In this document: in pieces, positions 21,766-32,729 of the stretch
Layout of the letters: each line of letters opens with the position of its first letter
How positions within the stretch are numbered: position 1 is the first letter of the stretch
NCBI GenBank assembly: GCA_001311565.1
Contig: BBBM01000006.1
Span: forward strand, 21,934-85,933
DNA from: Desulfothermus okinawensis JCM 13304
GTDB taxonomy: Bacteria; Desulfobacterota; Desulfovibrionia; Desulfovibrionales; Desulfothermaceae
Direction: 5' to 3'
DNA length: 64,000 nucleotides
Notes under the pieces: generated by a model
Told to the model about the DNA's origin: nothing
Databases searched by the model: none
Seen by the model: the letters and a program-made list of their open reading frames with translations, nothing else
Made by a program: the position numbers and the translations under genes

Positions 21766-23128
21766 ATGAGCAAATTTATTCAAAGATTAGAATTAAATAG
21801 GCAAGATGTTTATAAAGATGCAAAAATAGCAGAATATGGCAAGAGGGAAGTTGATTTTAAAGGGATGGGAAAGGTCAAGAAAAAAATTGAGACATAAAGC
21901 AAGAGAGGTTGTTTGTGTTGAGGCATGCAGGACACCCTTTGGAAGATTTGGTGGAAAATTAAAACAATATGATGCCCCTCAGTTAGGTGCATTGGCAATA
22001 AAGGAAGTTTTGAGGAGAGTATCAGAAAAGGTAAAAGCAGAAGACATTGATTATGTGGTATTGGGACAGGTTGTTCCTGCAGGTTGTGGTCAGGTCCCTG
22101 CCAGGCAGGCAGCAATTTTAGGTGGTCTTCCTGAATATGTGCCTGCTATTTCAATAAACAAGGTCTGTTCTTCAGGGATCAAGGCAATTGATTTAGGTGT
22201 GCAGTTAATTCAAACAGGTCGTGCTGAGATAGTAATTGCTGGTGGAATGGAATCCATGTCAAATTGTCCATTTGCTCTAAGGGGTATGAGGTGGGGGCAG
22301 AGAATGGCCCTTCCAAATTCAGATGCTTTAGACCTTATGGTCTATGATGGTTTGTGGGATCCATTTTATAATAGGCACATGGCCATTCATGGTTCTGAGA
22401 CAAGTGATGAATTTGGATTTACCAGACAGGATAATGATGAGTGGGCCTATCGTTCCCAGATGACTGCAAAAAGTGCAATGGAAGAGGGTAGGCTTGATGA
22501 CGAGCTGTTTGGTGTGGAAGTTAAGGTTGGAAAAAATTTAGAGGTATTTGATACAGATGAGCAGCCAAGGCCAAATACTACCCTGGAGACCCTGGCAAAG
22601 TTGCCCCCAGTATTTAACCACAAAAGCACAGTAACTGGCGAGCCTGGTTCAATTACAGCAGGTAATGCCCCTGGAATAAATGATGGGGCAGGTGTTTGTA
22701 TGTTAATGAGCAGGGAGATGGCAGAAGAGCTGGGATTTAAGATACTCTTTACCATATTGGATTATGCAGAGGTTTCTCAAGCAACCAAGGACATTGCCCT
22801 TGTCCCTGGGTTGTCCATTAAAAAGGTTTTGGATCAAAATGATATGGACATTAAAGATATTGATTTAATAGAGATAAATGAGGCCTTTGCAGCGGTCACA
22901 CTTATTAGTGGAAGGAAGGTACTTGGTTTATCCAAAGAAGAGATGGACAAAAAGGTAAATGTAAATGGAGGTGCCATTGCCTACGGCCATCCAATTGGTG
23001 CAACAGGGGCAAGGATAGCCATGACCCTTGCATATGAACTTAGAAGAAGGGGAGGGGGAATTGGTGTTTGTGGTATTTGCTCTGGTCTTGCCCAGGGAGA
23101 TGCAATGTTAATTAAAGTGGATGGTTAA
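21766..23128 (+). CDS. Acetyl-CoA acetyltransferase (thiolase)
   Basis: Thiolase II fold enzyme forming or cleaving acetoacetyl-CoA. The nucleophilic cysteine is in INKVCSSGIKAI, the catalytic histidine in GGAIAYGHPIGATGA, the second cysteine in GICSGLAQGDAM; EINEAFA is present. The start at 21766 has a good RBS and gives an N-terminal extension of about 45 residues before the thiolase core (VVCVEACRTPFGRFGG). One extra A at about 21882 breaks the extension. Internal start M at about 21865 is an alternative. Length about 453. First gene of the operon; with the hydroxyacyl-CoA dehydrogenase it forms the last steps of butyryl-CoA oxidation. Confidence 0.9.
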
Positions 23129-23163
23129 TTTTTGAAAATAAAATTTTTTTATGGAGGTTATTT

Positions 23164-24016
23164 ATGGATATAAAAAAAAGTAATGGTAATTGGTGCAGGT
23201 CAAATGGGTAATGGCATAGCACAGGTAGCTGCTCAGGCTGGATATGACGTTGTTTTAAATGATATAACAATGGAGCTAGCTGAAAAGGGACTGAATAATA
23301 TAAAGAAGATTTTGAGCAAAAATGTCTCCAAGGGAAAGATAAGTGAGGAGGAAAAAGAAAGTATTTTATCTCGTATTACCCTGTCAGATAATCTAGATCC
23401 TGCCAGGGAATGCGACCTCATTATTGAAGCAGTTGTGGAGAACATGGATATTAAAGCCAAAGTGTTTTCAGAACTAGACAAACTTGCACCATCTCATGCA
23501 ATTTTGGCAACAAACACTTCTTCTTTACCAATTACCCAGATAGGTGCATGTACAAATAGGCCTGAAAAGGTAATTGGAATGCATTTTATGAATCCTGTTC
23601 CAGTTATGAAGTTGGTAGAGGTGATAAATGGATTAGAGACAGCCCCAGAAGTTACAGAGACCATTAAACAGGTGTCTGAGAAAATGGGCAAGGTCCCAGT
23701 TGAGTGTAGAGATGTGCCTGGCTTTGTATCAAATAGGGTGCTCATGGTGATGATAAATGAGGCAATATGGGAGCTTTATGAAGGTGTTGCAACAAAAGAG
23801 GGCATAGACAATATTATGAAATTGGGTATGAATCACCCAATGGGACCACTTGCCTTGGCTGATTTAATTGGTCTTGATACTGTTTTGGCAATATTAAATG
23901 TACTTGTGGAAGGTTATGGGGATCCAAAATACAGGCCATGTCCCCTCTTAAAATCATATGTTGCAGCTGGTAGATTGGGTAGAAAGACTGGTAAGGGATT
24001 TTACGATTACAATTAG
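23164..24016 (+). CDS. 3-hydroxybutyryl-CoA dehydrogenase
   Basis: NAD-dependent dehydrogenase oxidising (S)-3-hydroxybutyryl-CoA. It has the N-terminal Rossmann glycine motif ([13 protein letters not shown]), [19 protein letters not shown], the catalytic [15 protein letters not shown] block (His) and the C-terminal GFVSNRVLM and [14 protein letters not shown]. One A-run insertion just after the start (about 23173-23179) is removed. About 283 residues, the standard length. It sits 35 nt after thiolase with a GGAGG RBS. The matching acyl-CoA dehydrogenase and crotonase are not in the window. Confidence 0.94.
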
Positions 24017-24071
24017 AAATTTTTTTGTTTTTATCTACTATTTTTTTAGATAAATTTGAGGGGTGATCCTT

Positions 24072-25766
24072 ATGTTAAAATATTTTGCACAGGAGCTTTT
24101 AGATAAATGCTCTTCTCTGAGAAAAAAAATGGGAAGATGAAGTAAAAAAAATTAATTGAAAAAAAAGCCTGAGAGAATGCAGAGGTTTTCAACTGTTTCT
24201 GACCATGAGATAAAGAGGCTTTATACACCTGAAGATATAAAAGACTTGGACTTTGAAAAGGATATTGGTTTCCCTGGCCAGTATCCCTATACCAGGGGAA
24301 TCCATCATACTGGATATAGGGGCAGGGTTTGGACCTATAGGATGTTTTCAGGACTTGGAACAGCCAAGGACACCAATGAGAGATGGCACCTCCTTTTAAA
24401 AGAAGGACAAACTGGACTCAGTACTGCCTTTGATTTCCCAACCCTTATGGGATATGATTCTGATAGTCCTAGGTCTGCTGGAGAAATAGGAAAGGTTGGT
24501 GTAGCAATTGATACTTTAGAAGATTTTTTTAGTACTGGTAGATGGTATTCCCCTAGGGGAAGTGACCACATCTATGACCATCAATCCACCTGCCACGGTT
24601 ATGTGGTCCATGTACATTGCATGTGCCAAAAAAACAGGGAGTACCCATAGAGAAAATAGGCGGTACCATACAAAATGATATGTTAAAGGAGTTTATTGCC
24701 CAGAAGACCTTTATGCTTCCACCTGAACCATCTATGAAGCTAATTAGTGATACTGTTGAATTTGGGACAAAGTATGTGCTAGGTGGAACACAATTTCTAT
24801 CTCAGGCTATCATATTAGAGAAGCAGGTTCTACTGCTGTCCAGGAACTTGCCTTTACTTTGAGGGATGGAATGGAATATGTGGAACATGTTATGAAGACT
24901 AAAAAGCTGGAGCCAGATGAATTTGCCCCAAGGCTTTCATTTTTCTTTAACTCCCACATAGATTTTTTTTGAAGAGATCTGCAAGATGAGGGCTGCAAGG
25001 AAGATCTGGGCACACGTTATGAGGTACAGGTATAAGGCAAAGAATCCAAGGTCCTGGTGGATGAGATTCCATACACAGACAGCGGGATGTTCTTTAACTG
25101 CACAACAGCCATATAACAATGTTGTGAGGACGGCTGTAGAGGCCCTGGCGGCGGTACTTGGTGGGACCCAGTCCCTACACACAAATTCTCTAGATGAGGT
25201 ATATTGTTTGCCAACTGAACATGCAGTACAGATAGCCCTCAGGACCCAACAGATAATTGCTGAAGAGACAGGTGTTGCAAATACCATTGATCCTCTGGCA
25301 GGTTCTTATTTTGTGGAAAAATTAACCAAAGAGATGGAAGAGGCTGCCTGGGAATATATTGAGAAAATAGACAATATGGGTGGAATGCTGGCTGCTATTG
25401 ACCAGGGATATCCTCAAATGGAGATTGCAAATGCAGCGTATAAGTTTCAGCAACAGGTAGAAAATGGTGAAAAGGTAATTGTTGGTGTAAATAAATATGT
25501 CACAGAGGAACTCCAAAAGATACCAATCCTGGAGATCGATGAAAGGGTTGAGAAGGAGCAACTTAAGAGATTGGAAGAAGTTAAGAGGAGAAGGGATAAT
25601 AAGGCGGTGAAAAAGGCATTGGATAACTTGAGAAATGCCTGTAAAAAAAGCTGAGAATGTAATGCCTTATTGTATTGAGGCTGTGGAGGCCTTGGCTACA
25701 GAACAGGAGATATGTGACGTATACCGTGAAGTATATGGAGTGTATAGGGATCCTGGATATTTTTAA
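24072..25766 (+). CDS. Acyl-CoA mutase large subunit with isobutyryl-CoA mutase signature
   Basis: B12-dependent mutase TIM barrel ([82 protein letters not shown]). The residues that bind the methylmalonyl carboxylate are replaced: Tyr89-equivalent is Phe (codon 24345-24347, in [10 protein letters not shown]) and Arg207-equivalent is Gln (codon 24701-24703, in FIAQKTF). The Phe/Gln pair is that of isobutyryl-CoA mutase. The C-terminus GVYRDPGYF also resembles IcmA as I recall it. Corrections: extra A/T at 24121, 24145, 24163, 24525, 24630, 24964, 25648 and one missing C near 24781. About 560 residues. Predicted reaction: isobutyryl-CoA to n-butyryl-CoA. Confidence 0.88.
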
Positions 25767-25789
25767 AAGTTTCAAGGAGAGTAGGTAGG

Positions 25790-26204
25790 ATGGCAAAAAG
25801 AAAATTGCGTATAATGGTAGCAAAGCCAGGATTGGATGGACATGATAGGGGGGCTAGGATCCTGGCAAGGTTTTTTAGGGATTCTGGGTATGAGGTGATT
25901 TATACTGGGTGTCACCAGACGCCTGAACAGATTGTAGAAGCGGCAATTCAAGAGGATGTAGATCTAATTGGGCTTAGCTGTTTATCAGGGGCTCATAAAA
26001 AGCTTTTTCCAGAAGTTGTTGATTTGCTTAAGGAAAAAGGAGCTGATGATATTGTTGTGATAGGTGGTGGCATTATACCTGAACAGGATTTTCAATACTT
26101 ATATGATCATGGAATTAAGGCGGTTTTTACTCCAGGAACTCCACTAGAGGATATAAAAAAAGTGGATAGATGAAAATGTAAAAGTAAAGGAAGATCTCCT
26201 GTAA
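25790..26204 (+). CDS. Acyl-CoA mutase B12-binding (small) subunit, copy 2
   Basis: Cobalamin domain partner of the mutase at 24072. DGHDRG (cobalt-ligating His), [20 protein letters not shown] and VFTPGTP are all present. As written it ends at 26173; removing one A from the run at 26155-26161 extends it to EDIKKWIDENVKVKEDLL and the TAA at 26202-26204, the more family-like end. About 137 residues. It starts 23 nt after the large subunit and precedes a second MeaB, so the locus is a complete mutase set independent of copy 1. Confidence 0.92.
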
Positions 26205-26250
26205 TTTAAACGTGAAAAAGCGTGAAAATGGATAATTGGAAGGTAAATAT

Positions 26251-27244
26251 ATGGATCAGCAGAAGCTAGAGGAAATTTTAAATCGTATAAGAAAGGGGGA
26301 TGTGAGGGTAGTCTCTCGGCTCATTAGAAATTTAGAGGATAGGATTCCAGAGGCCAAAGAGGTCATTAAATACATATATCCTTATACAGGTAAGGCGCGT
26401 GTAATTGGCATCACAGGGCCCCGGGAGCAGGTAAGTCTACAATTACAGATTTTTTGATAAGCTCATACAGAAAACAAGAAAAAAAGTGTAGGGGTTTTGG
26501 CAGTTGATCCAACTTCTCCATTTACAGGTGGAGCACTTTTAGGTGATCGGGTGAGGATGCAAAATCATGCTGGGGATAAGGGTGTATTCATCAGGAGTTT
26601 GGCTACAAGGGGAGCCTTAGGTGGTCTTTCTGCTGCAGTTGAAGATGCCATACATGTTTTAGATGTAATGGGTAAAGACATAATAATTGTTGAAACAGTG
26701 GGAACTGGTCAGTCGGAAGTGGATATTATGAATAATGCGCATACAATATTAGTTGTTCTAACTCCAGGAATGGGGGATGATGTTCAGACAATTAAAGCTG
26801 GCATTATGGAGATAGCGGATATATTTGTAATAAACAAAGGTGATCAGCCAAATGCAAGGAAACTATACATGGACCTTATGCGTGCCTTGGATATGATGCA
26901 GGAATTTCCAGGTGGATGGCGACCTCCCATTGTTAAGTTAGAGACCACTGCAGATCCAATAAAATACGCAGAACAGGTGGATGTTTTAAGGGAAAAAAAT
27001 AGATGAGCACTTAAAGTTTTTAGAGGACAAAGATATACTTAAGGAAAGAGAAATAAGGAAGGCCAAGGTACAGCTTTTAAATGCCCTTGAATCACAGATC
27101 CTTCTCCCAATAATAGAGACGTTGCAAAAAAATGGGAAAATGGATGATATGGTAGATAAAATAGCTAAAAAGAAGATAAGTGCATATGAATTTGCAGAAG
27201 AGATAAAAAAATGTTTTCTTAAGAGAGTAAAAATTAGAAATTAG
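26251..27244 (+). CDS. MeaB/ArgK-family GTPase, mutase chaperone (copy 2)
   Basis: GTPase chaperone paralogue of 12194. Walker A (GPPGAGKST) is restored by adding one missing C at about 26420. Then come VGVLAVDPTSPFTGGALLGD (one extra A removed at 26480), ETVGTGQSEVD, PGMGDDVQTIKAG and the base motif NKGD. An A insertion at 26995 hides the C-terminal helical region, which continues to the TAG at 27242-27244. About 330 residues, longer at the C-terminus than copy 1. ATG 26251 was chosen because AAGG lies upstream and the protein then matches family starts. It probably serves the isobutyryl-CoA-type mutase. Confidence 0.9.
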
Positions 27245-27357
27245 TATTGCATTTTTTTGTTAAACAATGTTTATATTTAGATGACAAAGTTATAGTGTTA
27301 CAGTTTGGTAAAAGTGAAATATAAAGTTTAAATTAAAAAACAAAAGGAGTGGGATGT

Positions 27358-29129
27358 ATGGCAATGCAAGACTATTACAAGAAAGTTATGGAAATTAACC
27401 AAATGGCAGACCTTGATGCAAGGGACAAGGCAGCCAAGGCATTTTTTGATGATTTAAATAAGTCCCAGCTGCCAGAATATTTTAACTGGGCTGAAGAGAT
27501 CTTTGAGGGACTGCATGTAAAAGAGAGGGGAGAACAAGACGCACTCATATGGGTAAATCTAGAGACTGGTGAAGACAAGAAATTTACTTACTTAGAACTA
27601 GCTGCAAATGGTAATAAGGTGCTAAATCTTTTAAGAAAAAAACGGTGTTAATCAGGGCGACAATATGTATATGATGATCCCCATTGTCCCTGAGACCTGG
27701 TTTGCGTCCTTTGCATGTCTAAAAGGCGGACTTGTTATTGTTCCCACTGCCACTACAATGACTGCTAGGGAACTTGAATTTAGGTTTGAGACCTATCCAC
27801 CGGATGTAATTGTCGCAGATGAAGCATCTGCAGCAATAATGGACGAGACATTAAAGGCAACAGGCAAGGAACCCAAAGTTAAGTTGGTAATTGGTCAAAG
27901 GGATGGATGGATCCCTTATAGTGAGGTTGAGAAGGAATCTGGTGAGGCTGAAGGCGCAAAAATAAAGAAAGATGACATCCTGTTCTGCTTCTTTACCTCA
28001 GGTACCACAGGCCTTCCAAAAAGAGTTGGACATTCAGCCACCTCATATCCTGTTGGGCATCTGTCCACCTCAGTTATGATTGGAGTTGCACCTGGTGATA
28101 TCCACCACAACTTATCTGCACCTGGATGGGCAAAATGGGCATGGAGTAGCTTTTTTTGCACCACTAAATGTTGGTGCAACTGCAACGGGATTTTTCTTTA
28201 AGGCACTGGATGGAAACAAGTATCTTGAGGCCATTTCAAAGTACAAGGTGAATATTTTCTGCGCTCCACCAACTGCATGGAGGATGTTTATTAATTTGGA
28301 TCTAGGCAAGTTTGATTTTTCAGCGCTTAAATACTCTGTAAGTGCTGGTGAGCCTCTAAATCCTGAAGTAATAAATCAGTGGAAAAAAATACACAAATAC
28401 AGAAATTAGAGACTTCTACGGCCAGACAGAATCAACTGCAATGATTGGGAATGGGCCATGGATGGAAGGCAAGATGAGATTTGGTTCTTTTGGAAGGCCA
28501 TCTTATATGTATGATATTGTCTTGGTTGACGATGAGGGAAATGAAGTGACAAAGCCCAATGAAACTGGCCATATTTGCGTGAGATTGAAAAATTGGCGGG
28601 CAATTGGTTTGTTCACAGAATATATTGGCAACCCAGAGAAGATGAGGGAGGTATTTGTTGGGGATTACTACTATACTGGTGATAGGGCATACTTTGACGA
28701 GGATAATTACTGGTGGTTTGTGGGAAGGGCTGATGATGTAATTAAGTCCTCTGACTACCGTGTTGGCCCATTTGAAGTTGAAAGTGCCTTGTTGAACATG
28801 CAGCAGTTGCCGAGGCCGCAGTGGTCGGTTCCCCAGATCCACATAGATATCAGTTGGTAAAGGCCTTTGTAATCTTAAATGAGGGTTACACTCCTTCCAA
28901 AGAACTTGCCCTTGAGCTCTTTAAACATACTATTGATGTTCTGGCCAAATTTAAGATTCCAAGAATTATACAATTTGTAAATGAGTTGCCAAAGACCATT
29001 AGTGGTAAGATCAGAAGGATCGAACTCAGGGAACAGGAAATAAAGAAAAAGGAACAGGGGATTGAAAGGGGCGAAAACGAGTATTTCTACTGGGACTTTC
29101 CAGAGCTTAGCTCAAGAGGTAAAAAATAA
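27358..29129 (+). CDS. Medium-chain acyl-CoA synthetase (ACSM/butyrate-CoA ligase-like)
   Basis: AMP-forming acyl-CoA ligase of the medium-chain (ACSM-like) group. It has the nucleotide loop FTSGTTGLPKRVGH, SAPGWAKWAWSSFF, the acyl-pocket region PLNVGATATGFFF, YGQTEST, YYTGDRAYFDEDNY, RADDVIKSSDYRVGP and the C-terminal catalytic lysine (KTISGKIRR). Corrections: extra A/T at 27638, 28150 and 28385, missing G near 28791. About 590 residues. RBS AAAGGAGTGGG precedes ATG 27358. Following thiolase, hydroxybutyryl-CoA dehydrogenase and the mutase, it likely activates butyrate or isobutyrate. A strong terminator follows. Confidence 0.88.
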
Positions 29130-29135
29130 ATTCAT

Positions 29136-29161
29136 GGGGCATAAATTTGCCCCCTTTTTTT
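29136..29161 (+). terminator. Rho-independent terminator after the acyl-CoA synthetase
   Basis: Stem GGGGCA/TGCCCC with a TAAATT loop is followed by C and seven T. It lies seven nt after the stop at 29129 and ends the thiolase-mutase-ligase operon. Confidence 0.85.
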
Positions 29162-29176
29162 GTATTGTTAATTTTT

Positions 29177-29215
29177 TTAAAGGCATTTTGCCTTTAAAGG
29201 GGTGTATTATACACC
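29177..29215 (+). promoter_or_regulatory. Two adjacent inverted repeats upstream of the membrane protein gene
   Basis: TTAAAGGCA-TTT-TGCCTTTAA (29177-29197) and GGTGTA-TTA-TACACC (29201-29215) stand back to back in the leader of the membrane protein gene. There is no T tract, so they look more like operators or leader structures than terminators. No promoter is confidently recognised. Confidence 0.4.
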
Positions 29216-29271
29216 AATTTAAGGTAGGGGGAGATGAAAATTTTAACGATCAAAATCAAAAGGAGAGGTGT

Positions 29272-30483
29272 ATGGCTCATGGAACTCTTAAGCCAGGTGG
29301 GGGCAGCCTTAACGGGTATTATTGCTTTTATTTGTTTCTTTTTAATTGCGTGGCTTACGTGGTTTATTTTCAGTGATCCAAGGGGAATTTTTAAATGGTT
29401 TCCCTATCCATTTGTAATGTATCTTGCCATGATGATTTTGGTGGGTCTATGGCAACACATGTTTTTAGGGGACTGGCCCTTTCAAAATTTGAAACAGCCA
29501 GTAAAAGGTATTGTAATGACCATTGCCAACATTGTGTTGGTGTGGTTTGTTATAGACATTATTTTTTTACCGGGTGCTGGGAATTGGATTTAATTTCCTG
29601 AGTTATTATAAATTAGCAGCACTGGGAAAACCTGGAAAATTGGCACAAGTGGCAGTTGTGTGTTTTGTTTTAATAGGGTTTTACACATATCCAGTTGTCA
29701 CCATATTTTTTTGGAAAGTGGCCAATCCAGCCAAGTAATCTAAAACAACCAGAGGCTGGTCTTGCAGAGATTGGGTGGGCCTCACTTATTACTTTGTTCT
29801 TTTATACAATATTGATAGTGCCATTTTTTGGGCTCATCTTTAAAACTCCTGCCCTTGCCACTCCCTGGTGGACAAAAATAGCAGGGACTCCCCATGTCCA
29901 CTGGGTGTTTGGATGGTGGGAATGGGCGATTATTATTTTGTTTTTGACACCTAATGTATGGCGGATGAAGCCCTGGAGTGCTATGGAAGTACCTCAGCCG
30001 TGGAAGGGATTAATATCTATGGCCCTGTCCTTTATAGGGGCTTATATTCTTGCAATCATTTGCACCAAGATTGCTTACTTATGGGTCCCTGAAGAGACAT
30101 TTCACCACCTTAAAGAGGCAAAAGGGGCAGCAGAAGTAACCAGGTTCTTATGGTTGCATTCTGCAGAAATTGCAGGCTTTACCCTTATTCCATTTTTGAT
30201 ATGGCACCACTATTTTGATGATATGTGCCCAATGAGGGATGTGGATAGCTGGGGTGCCTTTTTCTTTAGAACCATTGGAGTTTTTGTTCTTTGCGCCATT
30301 AATTACTGGTTCTTCTATTATGCGAATTTTGGACACTGGGGCCTTGGAAATCATCATATGAGCGAGCTCTCCCACAGGTTTCCACATGGTGAATCTTTAC
30401 TATGGAACTTCTGGTGGATTATTCCACTCCTCTGGAATGAGTGGTTCTTTCATAAATGGCCCTTTTATGTGGCTGAAGAATAG
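29272..30483 (+). CDS. Polytopic membrane protein with repeated WP/LKQP loops, family not recognised
   Basis: About 400 residues with roughly ten hydrophobic segments, rich in Trp and His. A loop motif recurs: GDWPFQNLKQPVKG, GKWPIQPSNLKQPEAG, the related VPQPWKG, and a final HKWPF. Histidines cluster at membrane edges (IWHHYFDD, LGNHHMSELSHRFPHGE). I do not recognise the family. Extra T at 29566-29572 and at 29705 break the frame. ATG 29272 has the ideal RBS spacing (GGAG, six nt) but is out of frame with the body; ATG 29279 is in frame. It sits between the acyl-CoA synthetase terminator and two convergent terminators. A carboxylate transporter or quinone/haem-linked role is possible but unsupported. 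Confidence 0.7.
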
Positions 30484-30514
30484 AAAAAAAAGGGGCCAAA
30501 AGGCCCCTTTTTTT
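30484..30514. terminator. Bidirectional terminator after the membrane protein gene
   Basis: A8-GGGGCC-AAAA-GGCCCC-T7 starts just after the stop codon. A and T tracts on both sides allow termination in either direction. It mainly serves the plus-strand gene. Confidence 0.88.
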
Positions 30515-30561
30515 GTTTGCAAGAAATAAAACACATTGTTTCAAAATGATAGACTCGGGTT

Positions 30562-30590
30562 AAAAAAGGCCCCATGGGGGCCTTTTTTTT
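30562..30590. terminator. Bidirectional terminator at the 3' end of glyS
   Basis: A6-GGCCCC-ATG-GGGGCC-T8 lies immediately beyond the glyS stop, which is read from the right. Together with the hairpin at 30484 it insulates the two convergent transcripts. Confidence 0.85.
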
Positions 30591-32690
30591 ATATCTGAAG
30601 TGCACTAAAGTCTGCAAGGGTGGAGAGTTTTTTTAGTAAGGGCGTAGAGTAGGTTTAACCTATTTTTTCTAAGCTCCTTATCTTCGCACATAACCATTAC
30701 ACCATCAAAGAACTCATCAACCACAGGCCTAAGATCATATAACAGCATGAAAAGTCCCGTGAAATCTTCTTTTTTTTATACAACTCTTCCCATTTTTTTA
30801 TCTAGATCCATTATTGCTTTTGCAAGCTTCTTTTCTTCTTCCTCAACCATCTTTTCCACATCAAATCTATCACTTAATTTACCCTCTGAAGACAAGCCCT
30901 GTTTTCTTATTATGTTGTCGGCCCTCTTAAATGTGAGTACAGCGCTTTCAAAGCCATCTTGCTCACTAAACTCTTTTAGACCTTCCACTCTCTTTAACAC
31001 AAGGTATATATTGTCTATATCAGCTCCCAATGCAGCATCTACTATTTTTGTTTCAAAACCAAGGGAAGTCAAATAACCTTTTAGTCTTGCAGCCACAAAT
31101 TCTTTTAGCTTTGCTAAGGTTGTTTCCTTTGGATTCTTCCACTCAATATTCCCATATGTGTCAAAAACATAAGAAAAGGTATCAAAGAGGGAGAAATCAA
31201 ACCCTTTGTCCAGAATTATTCTAATTATAGCAAGTACTTGTCTCCTCATGCCATGTGGATCCTGGGCACCTGTGGGGATCATATCCAGTCCAAAGCAACC
31301 AATTATATTATCCATTTTATCAGCAAGGGAGAGTATTGCCCCTCCTGTAGTCTTTGGCAGAGGACTGTCAACACCAGTTGGCAGGTAGTGTTCGTATATG
31401 GCATCACTCACAATCTGGTCTTCACCTTTTCTTTTTGCATAAATTCCTCCCATTATCCCCTGGAGGTCATCAAATTCTCCCACCATCTCAGAAACCAGAT
31501 CCACTTTGGAAAGCTGTGCTGCCCTTTTTAAGGATTTTTTTGATTGTTGGGGCAAGTCTTTCTGCTAGATATTCACAGATTTTGTCAAGTCTATTTGCCT
31601 TGTCACCCATGGAACCAAGTGGGCCTAGAAACACCACCCGGTTTAATTCCTCTCTCCAATCATGCAAGGATGCCTTATTGTCCACATTCCAGAAAAACAT
31701 GGCATCTTCTAACCTTGCACGAAGGACCCTTTCCCATCCCTTTTTAACCAGTGACATATCACTGGGCTTTATATTTAAGGTACACAAAAAAATATGGTAG
31801 GAGGTTGCCATTTTCATCTTCAATCCCAAAGGATTTTTGGTGTGTCTTTATACTGGTTAAAAGCACCTCTTTGGGCAGTTCAAGAAATTTAGAGTTAAAT
31901 TCTCCAATGAGCGGTAAGGGATATTCAACAAGACCTATGACTTCTTCTAAGAGTTCTTCATCCCATATAACTTTTCCCCCACGCCTTTTTGCCTCTTCTT
32001 CTCCCACTTCCCTTACAATAGATAGCCTTTTTTTTGGGGATCTAAAATAACCTTTCCCCTGTGTTCTAATATGTTAAAATACTCATCACAAGATCCTATC
32101 TCAAAGGGACCCTTTCCCATGACCCTGTGTCCATAGGTCTTATTAGATGCAGAAATTGATGCGATTTCAAAATCAATAACCTCTGTATCAAAAAGGGCAA
32201 GTATCCATCTAATTGGCCTTCCAAACAAAAATCCAGAATCTTCCCACTTCATCCTCTTTGGGAAGTGGAGCTTTGTGATGATATCTTTTAAGATTTCAGG
32301 GAGAATGTCTTTTGTATAGGCTCCTCCTATTTCTTTTTTTTGTGGCAATATACACTCCTTTTGGCGTCTCTTCTTCAAAGAGGTCTTCTATTGAAACACC
32401 TTGTGATTTGGCAAAGCCAATTCCTGCCTTTGTGTAGTTTCCATCTTTGTCCTTTGCAATATTTACTGGTGGTCCAACTATTTTTTTTTGTCTCTTTTTT
32501 TTTGTACCTCACTTATTTCTTCCACATATGCAACTATCCTTCTTGGAGTAGCGTAGGTGTTTACCTTTTTAAAGTTAACCTGTGCATTTATTAGCTCATT
32601 TTCAAAAATCTCTTTTAGTTGAGTGATGATGCCAGGCAAAAATCTGGATGGCATCTCCTCTGTTCCTATTTCCAATAAAAATTTTCCCAT
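30589..32690 (-). CDS. glyS: Glycyl-tRNA synthetase, beta subunit
   Basis: Beta subunit of the alpha2-beta2 bacterial glycyl-tRNA synthetase, which binds tRNA and supports aminoacylation. The N-terminus [19 protein letters not shown] is diagnostic. The middle ([22 protein letters not shown]), [13 protein letters not shown] and [16 protein letters not shown] regions and the ending [22 protein letters not shown] are typical. Many T-run insertions (for example near 30635, 30770, 31537, 31787, 32026, 32334 and 32480) split it into pieces that join cleanly. About 690 residues. It is separated from glyQ by a TRAP transporter, an unusual arrangement. Confidence 0.93.
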
Positions 32691-32729
32691 TTTTTTCCCT
32701 CTCTTTATTTTATCTCAAAAGGTTATATT

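Noticed and set aside
24072..25766. Second methylmalonyl-CoA mutase as a degenerate duplicate (pseudogene)
   Set aside because: All breaks are run-length type, the core motifs are intact and it has its own B12 subunit and chaperone.
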